A stretch of 64,000 nucleotides of DNA, taken from Arenibacter sp. F20364 (GTDB lineage: Bacteria; Bacteroidota; Bacteroidia; Flavobacteriales; Flavobacteriaceae). Both the position numbers and the translations under genes were made by a program. Shown piece after piece: positions 16,362 through 27,600 of this stretch (the first letter of the stretch is position 1; each line of letters opens with the position of its first letter). A model generated the notes under the pieces. The model searched no databases. It had not been told where the DNA came from and saw nothing but the letters and a program-made list of their open reading frames with translations. The stretch covers positions 87,611 through 151,610 of the forward strand of contig NZ_JALKBD010000013.1 in the NCBI RefSeq assembly GCF_023015905.1, in the 5' to 3' direction.

Positions 16362-16546
16362 ACCTCGGGGCAAGCCCGCCTGAACGGGTACGAGCAGGCC
16401 AGTCTGCCGACAAAGGCAGGCCCACGAGGCTTTGAAAGGTCATTCAGGTTTGCTTTCGACGCCCGCTTGAATGGATACGGGCAGGCCCGCCTCAACGCAA
16501 CGGGCAGGCAGGCAGGCAGGTTTAAATCTCGATTATCGAGTAAAAG
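16362..16546. repeat. Dispersed GC-rich intergenic repeat, copy 1
   Basis: Begins with ACCTCGGGGCAAGCCCGCCT and ends with ATTATCGAGTAAAAG. The first 26 bases are identical to 48757-48782, and the last 29 bases match 48849-48877 at about 25 positions. The interior differs in length and carries GGCAGGC / GCCTGCC tandem and inverted words. It looks like a miniature non-coding mobile repeat. Confidence 0.6.
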
Positions 16547-16663
16547 AATTCAATAAATCCGAACTCTCTACAAATTGTACTTATTGTGAAGGTTTATTTG
16601 TGATACGCAATTTTTACTACCTACCTTGAAAGTTTAAATAGTTGAGAAAAAGCGTAATTACAT

Positions 16664-17041
16664 ATGGGTCTATTAAATAAAATTTTAGGTAACGCCAGTG
16701 AGGTCTCATCCGAAAAACTCAACCAAAAATACGCTAGGTTACTTATCAACGATGAGCAGATAGAACTCGGATTTACCTTGTTCAGGAATGTATTTATGTC
16801 CACCAATAAAAGGTTGATTTTAGTGAATATTCAGGGTCTTAAGAGAAGTAAAATAGAATATAAATCTCTGCCCTATAAAAACATCTCGCGCTGTTCCTTG
16901 GAAATATCTGGCACATTCGATTTGGACGCAGAGCTAAAGATTTGGATCTCCAGTGAGGATACACCTAGTGTAAGTAAGAAATTCAATAAAAGCATAGATG
17001 TGTACGAAGTACAAAAATATTTAGCCAGTAAAGTAATGTAA
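16664..17041 (+). CDS. PH-domain-containing protein
   Basis: A 125-residue cytosolic protein matching bacterial pleckstrin-homology-like domains over residues about 20-122: LLINDEQIELGFTLFRNVFMSTNKRLILV, IEYKSLPYKNISRCSLE and FNKSIDVYEVQKYLASK. The fold binds lipids or proteins in eukaryotes, but the role in bacteria is not settled. Monocistronic by position. The start at 16664 is the first ATG and fits the domain. Confidence 0.75.
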   Translation: MGLLNKILGNASEVSSEKLNQKYARLLINDEQIELGFTLFRNVFMSTNKRLILVNIQGLKRSKIEYKSLPYKNISRCSLEISGTFDLDAELKIWISSEDTPSVSKKFNKSIDVYEVQKYLASKVM

Positions 17042-17470
17042 ACTATTGCTATTAAAGCCTTAATAAAGTAACACTGTCTTTACCATATAAGTGGTTTATC
17101 ATCAATGATTTAAGGCTTTCCTGATTAGAACGGTTTTTGTTTTTCAATACTTCATTAAGGTGACCTCATCCCTTTGATAATGGCCGTGATGGATTTTTTT
17201 ACTAACTTATGCAATAGTCACCCAAGTTGGGAATAATCAATCCAAGACGCTATATATTTTTAGGAGGTATTCCCACAAAGGCACAACCCTTATGATTCCT
17301 GTGGACATAAATGGAAAATGGATTAATAACTAAAATTAAGAGGAACATTATTGATAAAATAAATGTGATACAAAACACATGAATTTCCAGAATCACTTTA
17401 AGAAAATTCTGATATATGCCATTTATCAGATACCTATGTACCTTATACCTGTTCTAGGGTTTGTCAGAAC
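17042..17470. other. Gap before DUF5916 gene, holding an out-of-frame leader
   Basis: No intact gene. From ATG 17379 a 37-codon frame encodes a basic then hydrophobic leader (KKILIYAIYQIPMYLIPVLG) that ends shortly after the start of the downstream gene, in another frame; see the DUF5916 entry. Confidence 0.5.
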
Positions 17471-19633
17471 ATGGATAATGAAAATGATTTAAAGCAAATA
17501 ATTGGGTATCCACTTAATGGTATTGAGCTTCGTCTGGACGGGATTGTGGATGAAGAATTTTGGACTACTATTCCGGCTAATGGCAATTTCTTAATGCAAG
17601 AACCCAAAGAAGGGGCTAAACCAACAGAGCAAACGGAAATACGAATTGCCTTTGATAGCCAAAATATTTATATCGCAGTGGTTTGTTATGATAGTAGTCC
17701 GTCCGATATAAAGACTTTTCAAAAGAAAAGGGACGCATCCCTAGAGACAGATGATCGTTTCAGATGGATTTTTGATACATTTATGGACAAGCGAAGTGCC
17801 TATTTTTTCGAAATAAATCCCTTGGGATTACGCGGAGATGGTCTCATTTCTTCTGGCCAGGGTCAAACCTTGAACAAAGACTGGGATGGTATATGGAATG
17901 CATGGACTTATATAGGCGATTTCGGTTGGTCTGCAGAAATCAAAATCCCTTTTCGCAGCATAAACTTTGATCCGAAAAGCGATGTTTGGGGAATTAATTT
18001 TCAAAGAACCATACGTCGTAAAAACGAAGAACAATTATGGACAGGTCATCGCCGTAATCAGGGATTGTTACGACCGCAGAATGCCGGTATTATTACAGGG
18101 CTTGTTGGTCATTCGCAGGGATTGGGTTTGGAATTTATCCCTTATGGCATTACCCAGTCCAGCAAAGTATATGATGAGGAGAAGGCTGAGTACAGCAGTA
18201 CTTCTTCTGCCGACCTGGGGTTTGATATTAACTACAATATTACATCCCAATTGAAAGCATCTATAACCTACAATACCGATTTTGCACAGACCGAGGTAGA
18301 CAATCGACAAATAAATCTTACTCGTTTTCCTTTGCGATTCCCAGAGAAAAGAGATTTTTTTCTTGAGGGATCCTCAATTTTGGAATTTGCGCCATCAAGT
18401 AATGTAGACCCTTATTTTAGTCGCAGAATCGGACTGGTGAACGGGATACCTATTCCTATTAAGTATGGAGGTCGTCTTATAGGAAATATAGGCAAGAGCA
18501 ACATTGCACTATTGCATGTACGTACAGGAAGGGAAGGAGAACTGAATCCAGAAAATTTTTCAGTGGCCAGATATAGAAGAAATTTTTGGAAGGAGAGTTC
18601 TATCGGCCTAATATATACCCATAGAAGCACCGAAGACGATATATTATTTGGTAACCCAATTCAAGATAGAAAAACATGGGGTACCGATCTAAACTTAAGT
18701 ACTTCAGAATTTCTAGGAGATAACACACTACAGTTCTCAGCCTTTTTTATTGCGCACAACCCCGCTTTACCCTCTGATGATTCCACCTCAATATCTGATA
18801 GAGCAGTCCGGGGCTTTCGTTTTAATTTTCCCAACCAACCCTGGTCTGCTTGGGTTTCATATAGGGAATTTGGAGATGAGTATGATCCAGCAATCGGGTT
18901 TAACCAACGTAACGGTTTTAAAAGGTTGCAACCGGCAATTAACTATGCTCCCCTATTTGAAAAGAGTCTGTTTATAAGAGAAATAGAATGGGGCGTTTAC
19001 TATGAGTATCTCACTTCATTGGAAAATAAACTTCTTACCGAAAATCTTCGGTTTAACTTGGGAACGATCAGATTTGAATCTGGTGATAATTTAGGTGTTG
19101 AAGTCTCTAGGGGCTTTGAATTTCTTAGTGAAGACTTTGATATTCTTGGTGACAGTACAGTTATTGTAGCTCCAGGGAAATACGTTAATTGGGGTTACGA
19201 ATTGCAGGCATCTTCTGCATCCTTTCGCAAGGTATCCGGATCAATTGGTTATGAAGCCGGAGGATTTTGGACCGGAAATATTAGAAGGCTGGTTATGGGC
19301 CTAACCATTCGTCCGGCACTTGGCATTAATCTAAGCGGTGGGTACACGCATGCCCAAGTAATTGCCGAAAACAGTGGATTTAGCACTAATTTATTCCAGA
19401 TAGATCTTGGCCTTGATTTTACACCCGATATTTCACTTTCGTCTAACATTCAATTTGATGATATAAGCGATATTCTGGGGACCAACACCCGTTTTAGATG
19501 GATAATTACCCCTGGTACCGACATTTTTTTTGTGTATAACCACAATTGGCTAAACGACCCAACAATGCATAGAAGTCTTTTTACAACACAACAGGGAGCG
19601 GCGATGAAGGCGGTTTACACCTATCGTTTTTAG
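17471..19633 (+). CDS. DUF5916 outer-membrane protein with CBM9-like N-terminus
   Basis: A 720-residue protein. Residues about 10-200 are CBM9-like (PLNGIELRLDGIVDEEFW, IRIAFDSQNIYIAVVCYD, GWSAEIKIPFRSINF). The rest is the DUF5916 domain, rich in alternating beta strands and aromatics and ending in TYRF, as expected of an outer-membrane barrel (FPEKRDFFLEGSSILEF, PYFSRRIGL). Family members carry a signal peptide; here the ATG at 17471 gives none. A leader-like frame begins at 17379 but is shifted by one base, which suggests a frameshift (mutation or sequencing error). Function of the family is unknown; it often sits near carbohydrate or proteolysis genes. Confidence 0.8.
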   Translation: MDNENDLKQIIGYPLNGIELRLDGIVDEEFWTTIPANGNFLMQEPKEGAKPTEQTEIRIAFDSQNIYIAVVCYDSSPSDIKTFQKKRDASLETDDRFRWIFDTFMDKRSAYFFEINPLGLRGDGLISSGQGQTLNKDWDGIWNAWTYIGDFGWSAEIKIPFRSINFDPKSDVWGINFQRTIRRKNEEQLWTGHRRNQGLLRPQNAGIITGLVGHSQGLGLEFIPYGITQSSKVYDEEKAEYSSTSSADLGFDINYNITSQLKASITYNTDFAQTEVDNRQINLTRFPLRFPEKRDFFLEGSSILEFAPSSNVDPYFSRRIGLVNGIPIPIKYGGRLIGNIGKSNIALLHVRTGREGELNPENFSVARYRRNFWKESSIGLIYTHRSTEDDILFGNPIQDRKTWGTDLNLSTSEFLGDNTLQFSAFFIAHNPALPSDDSTSISDRAVRGFRFNFPNQPWSAWVSYREFGDEYDPAIGFNQRNGFKRLQPAINYAPLFEKSLFIREIEWGVYYEYLTSLENKLLTENLRFNLGTIRFESGDNLGVEVSRGFEFLSEDFDILGDSTVIVAPGKYVNWGYELQASSASFRKVSGSIGYEAGGFWTGNIRRLVMGLTIRPALGINLSGGYTHAQVIAENSGFSTNLFQIDLGLDFTPDISLSSNIQFDDISDILGTNTRFRWIITPGTDIFFVYNHNWLNDPTMHRSLFTTQQGAAMKAVYTYRF

Positions 19634-19893
19634 GTAGGTAATAGTTATAAAGACCGTTGAGAATCAAATAACCAAGACTTTTATATTCTTAGGGAAAAAC
19701 TTGGATGAAAGTACAAAATGCTATTGTATATATTTTTTGATCGGAAAACGAAAGGAGGGGTATAAGGACCGTCTGTCGTAATTGTATTTCATTAAATATT
19801 GCTAATTTTCCATTACTATCGCCCCGTTTTGCATTTCATTTTAAGTCTAAACTCCTAATCATGGATACAAAATTTTGTCTTCAACAAACAAAA

Positions 19894-19925
19894 AAAAGGA
19901 ACAATAGTTTCCCATTGTTCCTTTT
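19894..19925 (-). terminator. Intrinsic terminator after the sulfatase pair
   Basis: Perfect 12-base arms AAAAGGAACAAT and ATTGTTCCTTTT with an 8-base loop; on the reverse strand it runs into eight Ts. It lies 40 bases after the end of the sulfatase gene at 19965. Confidence 0.85.
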
Positions 19926-19964
19926 GCAACTAAACTAACTCAACTCAAACTTTTAGGTATATAG

Positions 19965-21425
19965 CTATTTTATATTCCCGTATTCTGGATTTTCTATTGG
20001 TTTTTTGGTTTTTAAATCTTTATTTATAATACTAAGTTCTGCCTTCAACTCCGCCAACTTTTCCTTATTGCTTTGAGCCAAATCATTTCTTTCAGAAATA
20101 TCAGATTCTAGGTTATATAATTCATATACATCTTTCTCAAAAAAATAGACCAGTTTCCAGTTCCCTTTCCTTAAGGCCTGTCCGGGTGTCCAGCCACTGC
20201 CGTGGTAATGGGGATAATCCCATAACAAAACATCATGAAGTTCTTCCTGCTGGCCTTCCATTAATCCGGTTAGACTTAATCCATCCTTATGTAGTTCTGG
20301 TTTCAACGATATACCTAAAACATCCAAAATAGTTGGAAACAGATCCATACTAATTACTGGATTATTAATTGTTGAGTGTTTATTCACGCCTGGTTCTCTA
20401 ATAATCAAAGGCACCCGTATGCCTCCTTCATAGGCCCAGCCTTTTCCGGCTCTTAATGGCCTAACACTCGTTGGAGCTATTCTATTGTTCATTAGTGTAG
20501 ATAGTCCCCCATTATCTGAAGTAAAAATGACCAAAGTATCATCCATTAAGTTTAGATTTTCCAATCTATCCAAAAGCCTACCGACATTATGATCCAAGGC
20601 ATAAACCATTGAAGCATACTCAGGATTATACTGATTTAATAAAGTCTGACCAGAACCCTCAGCTTCCAATATAGCAATACTGTCATGCAGCATTTTTTGC
20701 TTTACCTGAAATTTCCCCAAATATCTCTTGCAGGCCTGTATAGGTGTATGAACGGTATAATAGGATAAATACAGTAAAAAAGGATTATCCTCATTGCTTT
20801 CAAGAAAACGAATGGACTCATCGGTAAGTCTATCAGTAAGATATTCACCCTCTTCCCCATCAGTCAATTTCGGATTATTATATGGGGAATAATAGCCTCG
20901 TGGAGGACTTCCTTTATGATGGCCCCCTTTGTTAATATCAAACCCTTGATCTTCTGGCAAAGAATTAGTATCTCCAAGATGCCACTTTCCTGCAAAAAAT
21001 GTTTTGTACCCTTCTTCCTTAAGAGTTTCAGCAAAAGTGACTTCTTCTAATGGCAGTTCATGTAAGTCTTCAGGGCCTGTAAGCGGCATGGTTTTGGGAT
21101 CATTACCTGGTATCCAATCTGTAATTCCGATCCTAGATGGGTATCTGCCGGTCAATATTGCCGCCCTAGTTGGAGAACATACAGGATTTGGAGTGTAAGC
21201 GCTAGTAAAAACATGTCCCTGGGCAGCAAGACGATCTATATTTGGTGTCTCATAAAAAGTGCTGCCGTAACAAGCCAAATCTTTCCAGCCTAAATCATCA
21301 ACCAGAATAAAAACCACGTTTTTTTTATTTTTAAAATCTTGATTTTCATTAGGAGGATTTTCCTTCGCTCTTTTACAACTAACAATTGCACTTATAAACA
21401 ACAAAAAAAAGGTTAAAATCTTCAT
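19965..21425 (-). CDS. Lipoprotein sulfatase (S1 family, formylglycine type)
   Basis: A 486-residue sulfatase. It has a lipoprotein signal (lipobox AIVSC, Cys17), then metal-site Asp residues in ILVDDLGWKDL (Asp43, Asp44), and the formylglycine signature CSPTR (Cys83) in PVCSPTRAAILTGRYPSR; the Cys is converted to formylglycine by a maturation enzyme not seen here. Other active-site blocks are AGKWHLG and VIFTSDNGG. It hydrolyses sulfate esters, here presumably on an algal glycan in the periplasm or at the surface. Last gene of the SusC-SusD-sulfatase-sulfatase unit. The substrate position cannot be told. Confidence 0.92.
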   Translation of the reverse strand: MKILTFFLLFISAIVSCKRAKENPPNENQDFKNKKNVVFILVDDLGWKDLACYGSTFYETPNIDRLAAQGHVFTSAYTPNPVCSPTRAAILTGRYPSRIGITDWIPGNDPKTMPLTGPEDLHELPLEEVTFAETLKEEGYKTFFAGKWHLGDTNSLPEDQGFDINKGGHHKGSPPRGYYSPYNNPKLTDGEEGEYLTDRLTDESIRFLESNEDNPFLLYLSYYTVHTPIQACKRYLGKFQVKQKMLHDSIAILEAEGSGQTLLNQYNPEYASMVYALDHNVGRLLDRLENLNLMDDTLVIFTSDNGGLSTLMNNRIAPTSVRPLRAGKGWAYEGGIRVPLIIREPGVNKHSTINNPVISMDLFPTILDVLGISLKPELHKDGLSLTGLMEGQQEELHDVLLWDYPHYHGSGWTPGQALRKGNWKLVYFFEKDVYELYNLESDISERNDLAQSNKEKLAELKAELSIINKDLKTKKPIENPEYGNIK

Positions 21426-21466
21426 TTAATGTCTAATTTAGATGGTTAGGGAAATTTTAGTAGACT

Positions 21467-23062
21467 TTAATCTTGGGTTATTTTGCTTCCCCACCAGTCA
21501 TTATTAGGTTCAAAATCCTTTGATAAAAAATTCATTCGCTCAGCTTCTAAAGCAGGTAACTTCTCTTTAACAATGTTCTGATGCCTTTTTGCGGCAAGTT
21601 TCATATCAAATTCAGGATCTTTTGTTGGCATATTGGCTCCAACGTTCTCAAGCCAATCAACAAGTTTTTTGCTAAGTTTTTCTGCTATTTCAGGGTTTTC
21701 AGTAATGACATTGGATTGCTCGCCAGCATCTGAAGCTAGGTTGTACAACTCCTCTCTTCCATCTTCCCAATAATGGATTAGCTTCCAATCATTCTCCCTA
21801 ATAATCGATGAAGGATTGCCTCCTTGATTACCATAATGTGGGTAGTGCCAGAACAGAGGTCTTTGAATATCCATTTTTTCACCTTCTAAAATAGGCTTAA
21901 GGCTAATACCGTCTATATGTTGCTCTGGCAGCAAATTTACATTCGCCAAATCTAAAAGTGTTGGGTAGAAATCAGTTCCTGTTACTGGAAAACTACTCTG
22001 TGACCCGCCATTCTTCAACCATGGTACCTTTATAAAATAAGGTTCACGAATACCTCCCTCCCATTGATATCCTTTCCCTCCTCGTAATGGAAGGTTCGAA
22101 GTAGAGAAGGCATCACCAGATGCAACACCACCGTTGTCCGAAGTAAAGACTACTATAGTATTTTCTTCAAGTCCAGCTTCCTTTAACGCCTGAAGCACAA
22201 CTCCAACTGCGTCGTCCATACTTTCAACTAGTCCGGCATATATAGGGTTATCCTGGACTTGTCTGACAGGTAAAACACGTTCCATTTTATATCCATCCTT
22301 CGCTATACCTTTATCCTCGGCTTTATCTCTATATTTCTGCCATTTTTCACTTGTTGTTTGTATAGGACCATGCACAGCATAAAACGATAGAAAAGCAAAA
22401 AAGGCAGAATCCTTGTGTTGTTTAATAAAATTCGCTGTTTCCTTGCCCAAACGCATAGTCAAGTTTTCACCTTTAACTATGTTGGGTAATTTGGGGTTGT
22501 CCCAAGGCGAAAAATAACCGCCCATTGGACTGCCTTTATCCCAACCCCCCTTATTGATTTCAAATCCATGATCCTCTGGATATGATCCTTCCCCACCTAA
22601 ATGCCATTTTCCTGCAAAAAAAGTTTTGTAACCAGCTGCCTTCATTGCTTCAGCTATGGTAACGTCATTTTCCGGAAGGTTATGTACATATTCTGCTGGA
22701 AGTAATTTATCATGCCTATTATGTTTGCGCCAGGCAGTACCCGAAGCCGCGCCAATCCAATCTGTAATACCATGACGAGCTGTAAATTTACCGGTCATGA
22801 TGCTGGCCCTGGAAGGACTACAGACCCTACTGGCAGCATAACCCTGTTCGAAAACCATGCCTTCTTCTGCTATACGATCCACATTAGGAGTCTCATAAAA
22901 TTTACTTCCAGTAATGCTCAAATCGTGTAGCCCTAGGTCATCGACAAGAATAAATACAATATTTGGTTTTTTCTCGACCTCTTCGACTCTCTTATTGTTC
23001 TCCCTACAAGACAATAATACAAGTGTAAAAATTACCAAGCCAATTAATTTAGAATGTTTCAT
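21467..23062 (-). CDS. Lipoprotein sulfatase (S1 family, formylglycine type)
   Basis: A 531-residue sulfatase, paralogous to its downstream neighbour 41 bases away. Lipoprotein signal with lipobox VLLSC (Cys19); ILVDDLGLHDL metal site; formylglycine motif CSPSR (Cys81); AGKWHLGGEGSYPEDHGF and VVFTSDNGG active-site blocks; about 45 residues longer than the neighbour at the C-terminus, ending in NDWWGSK. The two probably remove sulfate from different positions of the same glycan imported by the SusCD pair upstream. Confidence 0.92.
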   Translation of the reverse strand: MKHSKLIGLVIFTLVLLSCRENNKRVEEVEKKPNIVFILVDDLGLHDLSITGSKFYETPNVDRIAEEGMVFEQGYAASRVCSPSRASIMTGKFTARHGITDWIGAASGTAWRKHNRHDKLLPAEYVHNLPENDVTIAEAMKAAGYKTFFAGKWHLGGEGSYPEDHGFEINKGGWDKGSPMGGYFSPWDNPKLPNIVKGENLTMRLGKETANFIKQHKDSAFFAFLSFYAVHGPIQTTSEKWQKYRDKAEDKGIAKDGYKMERVLPVRQVQDNPIYAGLVESMDDAVGVVLQALKEAGLEENTIVVFTSDNGGVASGDAFSTSNLPLRGGKGYQWEGGIREPYFIKVPWLKNGGSQSSFPVTGTDFYPTLLDLANVNLLPEQHIDGISLKPILEGEKMDIQRPLFWHYPHYGNQGGNPSSIIRENDWKLIHYWEDGREELYNLASDAGEQSNVITENPEIAEKLSKKLVDWLENVGANMPTKDPEFDMKLAAKRHQNIVKEKLPALEAERMNFLSKDFEPNNDWWGSKITQD

Positions 23063-23129
23063 TTTGAAGTGATGTTTTGTTTAATACAAATTCATTTTGG
23101 TGCACTTACCCCCTACCTACTTTAAGATG

Positions 23130-23157
23130 AAAAACCATGGAGCCAACCATGGTTTTT
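23130..23157 (-). terminator. Stem-loop between susD and the sulfatase genes
   Basis: Perfect arms AAAAACCATGG and CCATGGTTTTT around AGCCAA, 30 bases after the SusD stop on the reverse strand. It would act as a terminator or attenuator that lowers sulfatase expression relative to susCD. Confidence 0.75.
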
Positions 23158-23186
23158 CAAATCTTTGCATAGTTATAAATTAGAAA

Positions 23187-24662
23187 TCAATATCCAGGAT
23201 TCTGGGTAATACTACCCTCTGAAATTTCCCGTTCCCTAGCAGGAACAGGCAACAACACATGATGATCTTGAATGTTTGCCGCTGGCGTTCCTAGATGAGG
23301 GTCTGAAGCATTTCTTATGGTCTCAACAAAAATCCCCCATCTCAGCAAATCATACTTACGATGGCCTTCAAACCCAAGTTCCGTGGCACGTTCCTTTCGC
23401 AAAGCTTCTCGGAACGAAGTTTGATCTAAACCGCTTAAAGGCGGTAGGCCTGCTCTTTCCCTTACTTGGTTTATAAAAGGGTACGCATTTGTAGGTCCAT
23501 TTAACTCGTTTTCCGCCTCGGCACGCATTAAAAGCACATCTGAATATCTGATCAGGTAGGTGTTTTGACTACCATTGTTACTTTTTGGAGCATCTCCGTC
23601 CGCATTAAGATATTTACCCGTGACCGGGCCCGCACCTGGCGTTCTTGGCGACTCAAGCACGTTACCATTTAATTCTGTAACGTAACTTATTTCTTTTCTT
23701 ACATCTCCATCTTCAAACATGTTCAGGTAGTCAGTGGTAGGCAACATGTTTTCCCAGCCACCGCCTACAGCATTGGTAGCACCAACTATTTCCGTATCTC
23801 TAGAGCCTACCCAGCTTTGCTTAAAATCGTTACGTTCATCCTGTTGAAATTGTATATCAAAAACATTTTCGTTCACCAAAACTCCGTTTTTATCTGGCAT
23901 AAGAACATACTCCGCGTTTTGTCCCCAAAGGCTATTATAGTCCGCCACTAATCCAAACATACCAGAAGCAATTACTTGCTGTGCTCTGGTATTAGCTTCC
24001 AACCATTCATTCTGAGTAAGATGTACTTTGGCCAGTAGTGCGGTAGCTGACCACTTAGTTGCTCTTCCCATTTCTGCACCTACATACTCGTTGGGCAAGA
24101 CAGATTGCGCCTCACTAAGATCTTGTTCTATTAAATCATAAACTTCCTCCACTGTATTTCTGGTTATACCTACCAACTCATCTGTATTGGTTATTACTTC
24201 CTTTAGTAAAGGAACATCCCCATAAACCCTTACTAGCTCAAAATAATAAAACGCTCTTAAAAATTTAGCTTCAGCAATTAAGCGCTCTTTTAAATAGTCA
24301 TCATTCATTGCTACATCCGGTACGAACTGTATTACTGTATTTGCAAGAGCAATACCTTGATAATTTGATTGCCACATAGCTGTGGCATCGCCATTATTAT
24401 CATTTAGGTCCAAAAACCAAGAAACAGGTCGCATATTGTGTTGGCCTTGAAAGGCGATGTCACTTGGAGTAAAGGCATAATAAAAGGAAATAATATTACT
24501 ATGCAACGCCGTGTAAGCTGCTGTAGTTGCTGCTAGAGCATCTTGTTCAGTAGCCGGAAAGCTTCCCGGAACCAAAAAATCTATGGGCTTTTCAGTGATG
24601 ATATCCTCACAAGATTGCAACGCTGCCCCCAATATTAGTGTAAATAGAATTATTTTTTTCAT
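23187..24662 (-). CDS. SusD/RagB-family glycan-binding lipoprotein
   Basis: A 491-residue surface lipoprotein (lipobox in ALQSC, Cys17, followed by EDIITEKP). The TPR-like SusD core is visible (EAKFLRAFYYFELVRVYGDVPLL; RYSDVLLMRAEAENEL; RKERATELGFEGHRKYDLLRWG). SusD proteins cap the SusC channel and capture the oligosaccharide. The gene follows the SusC gene by 14 bases. Ends QNPGY as usual for the family. Confidence 0.95.
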   Translation of the reverse strand: MKKIILFTLILGAALQSCEDIITEKPIDFLVPGSFPATEQDALAATTAAYTALHSNIISFYYAFTPSDIAFQGQHNMRPVSWFLDLNDNNGDATAMWQSNYQGIALANTVIQFVPDVAMNDDYLKERLIAEAKFLRAFYYFELVRVYGDVPLLKEVITNTDELVGITRNTVEEVYDLIEQDLSEAQSVLPNEYVGAEMGRATKWSATALLAKVHLTQNEWLEANTRAQQVIASGMFGLVADYNSLWGQNAEYVLMPDKNGVLVNENVFDIQFQQDERNDFKQSWVGSRDTEIVGATNAVGGGWENMLPTTDYLNMFEDGDVRKEISYVTELNGNVLESPRTPGAGPVTGKYLNADGDAPKSNNGSQNTYLIRYSDVLLMRAEAENELNGPTNAYPFINQVRERAGLPPLSGLDQTSFREALRKERATELGFEGHRKYDLLRWGIFVETIRNASDPHLGTPAANIQDHHVLLPVPAREREISEGSITQNPGY

Positions 24663-24676
24663 ATCTCTAATTTTTT

Positions 24677-27600
24677 TTAAAATGTCAAACTTAAACCTAG
24701 TGTAACGGACCTCACAGACGGGTCTTGCGCCTGATCGTATCCTCTTCGCGCGTTTTCGTTTCCTCTGTTAATTTCTGGATCATATCCACTATAATTGTCG
24801 AACAACAATAAATTGGTTCCACTAACATAAACTTTAGCATTTTGAAAAATGGGCATCAAACTTGTTGGAATATTATACCCTAAACTTATGTTGCGCAATC
24901 GGAGAAAAGAACCATCCTCTATTATTCCCGTCTCAGGAACAACCTCCGTCCTAAAAACACCTCTTACTGATGGAATATTACTCTCGGTATTGTCAGGTGT
25001 CCAACGATTGGCAAACATGCCACTTACGTTGTTATCGAAAGCGGTATTTATTCGGGAATCGGTTTCATTAAAAATATCATTCCCCAATACAAATGACCAA
25101 TACATTGAAAACTCCAATCCTTTATAAGTGAAAGTATTATTCATACCTCCAAAAATCTCTGGATGTGGATTACCAATAATTGTCTGATCAAAAGCATCTA
25201 TTACCCCATCCGGTGTACCGTCCGGGCCACTGATATCTTCAAATCGTTTTCCACCAGGAAAAACTCCTCTACCAGAAACACCTGCGTCATCAATTTCCGC
25301 CTGTGAATTCCAAATACCATTACGAATATACCCGTAGAAGGAACCTATAGGCTCTCCTTCTTTTATAACTGCAGATGGCTGATTTAAAACCCCTCCAAAT
25401 CTATTTATCAATAACTCACCATCTTCATCAGGGATGGATATAACCTCATTCTTGTTGGTAGATATATTAAAACTCGTATCCCATCTAAAATCATTCTTAT
25501 CAATATTAATTGAATTCACAAATAGTTCGAATCCTTGATTTTCTATAGACCCAAAATTGGTCGGAATTACAGCGTTGGGCACTCCTGCCAGCCATAAAAT
25601 TTCTTCGTCGGTAAACAAATCATTGGTTTCCTTATGGTAATAGTCCAATGTAACTTGTAATCGATCATTAAAAAAAGAAGTATCGATACCCAAATCCAAT
25701 TGATCGGTAGTCTCAAATTTTAATTGATCATTACCCAATCGATTTAATCCAATTCCGTTAGTAATATCACCACTATTACCAAAAAGATAAGTAAAACCTG
25801 CTCCTAATCTTGCTAAGGAAGTACCTCCAGAAGCTGGATTACCCAATCGGCCATAACTAGCTCTGAATTTAAGATCATCAAACAAACCTAAGCTTTCTAT
25901 AAATTCCTCACGACCAGCGTTCCACGCAACTGCGACTGATGGAAAAGTACCCCATTTACTGTCTTTTGCAAAATTGGAAGATCCATCAACCCTTCCATTC
26001 AAGGTAACTCTATACTTACCTTTATAGCCATAATTTAATCTAAACAAATAGGATTCTACCCCAAACTCATTGGAGTAGGAACCCGCTCCCGTTCTATCCG
26101 ACCCAGATCCCAAATTATTATATGCAAAATAATCTGTAGTAAAACCCCTAACTTGCACCGAGTTTCCTGAATTGAATATCCGCTGCCTTGTATAGCCAAA
26201 AAGCCCATCCAGATCGTGATCGCCAAAGGATGTGTTATATGATAATGTTTGCTCTACCAGAACACTTAAATACTCTGAATTGGAAATGTTTGCGGTACCC
26301 CTGTCATTAATTTGCCCAAACAATGTTGAAGGAGCATAATTCTCGCTTTTGTCGAGAGACAAATCCGTACCAAAATTAAACTTATATTTTAAATTCTTTA
26401 TTGGCTCAAGTTCGGCATAAACAGTACCTAATATCCTAGACCTAGTATTTAAATTGATATTTTTGGCAGAGTCACCCACAGGGTTTTCCGCATTTAATTC
26501 GGCACTCGCTGTTTGGATGGTGTATTCTCCATTTTCATCAAATACTGGCAGTGTAGGAAACCAACCAGCAATATTAATAATATTACTGCTTCTTGGTACG
26601 CTAGTACTTCGTGAAAGGGTAACCGAATTCCCAATTTTAAGCACGTCATTAATTTGATAATCCCCATTTAAACGAAGTTGGTATCTTTTTAGATTACTAT
26701 CCCTAAAGATTCCATCTTGATCGAAATAATTCCCAGAAACAAAATATTGTGCTTTTTCATTGCCACCAGAAGCGGACAAGGTATGACTAGTCATTGGCGC
26801 TCCATGGTTATATACCTCTTCTTGCCAGTTAGTTCCCTCTCCTAAAGAAGCAGGATCCGGATAGGCCACAATACCTTGTACTTCGTTTTGCCAAGCTGCA
26901 AATTCAGAGGCATTTAGTACATCGATAAAACGTGTTGGAGATTGAAAGGTGGTATAGGCATCATATGTAAACCTTGATTGCCCTGCCTTTCCCCTTTTGG
27001 TTGTAATCAATACAACACCAGCAGATCCTCTTGAACCATATAGTGCTGTAGCAGAAGCATCTTTTAATACTTCAACAGATTCAATGTCCAGCACATTAAT
27101 ATCTGACGAATTACCAGCTCCAATTAAACCATCAATTACAAATAAAGGCGAACTGTTTCCCGAAATGGAGTTGGTCCCCCGAATTCTAATCGATGCGGCC
27201 GCTCCAGGCTGTGAAGAGGTTGGTGTAATCTGTACCCCAGAAACCTTTCCTCTCAAAGCATCATCCAAACGTACCGAAGGGGTCGCATTTATTTCCGCAG
27301 TCTTTATTGAAGATACTGCGCCTGTCAAATCCGATTTCTTCACAGTTCCATATGCTACTACTACCACTTCATCTAATCCAGAAGCACTTTCCTCTAGTGT
27401 AATGTTAATATTATTTTGACCATTAACTAATACTTCCTTGGTTGAAAATCCGATATATGAAACTTCTAATATGACATTTCCATCATCAACAGAAATTGAA
27501 AAGTTACCATCGAAATCTGTTTGAGTACCATTGGTAGTACCTTTTTCAACAATACTTGCCCCGGGCAGCGGAGTGCCATCTTGATCGGTAACGACTCCGG

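Larger units (their letters stand above)
15770..16663. other. Long non-coding region with repeats and a decayed coding trace
   Basis: About 890 bases at the right edge of the accessory region. It contains a repeated GTACCTC pair (15870-15889), a hairpin GCTGTGAAGT...ACTTTACAGC (15999-16023), a possible decayed reading frame on the reverse strand (16030-16190), a stem GGCCGC...GCGGCC (16217-16235), and a copy of a dispersed repeat (16362-16546). No intact gene is visible. One end of the accessory region may lie here. Confidence 0.5.
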
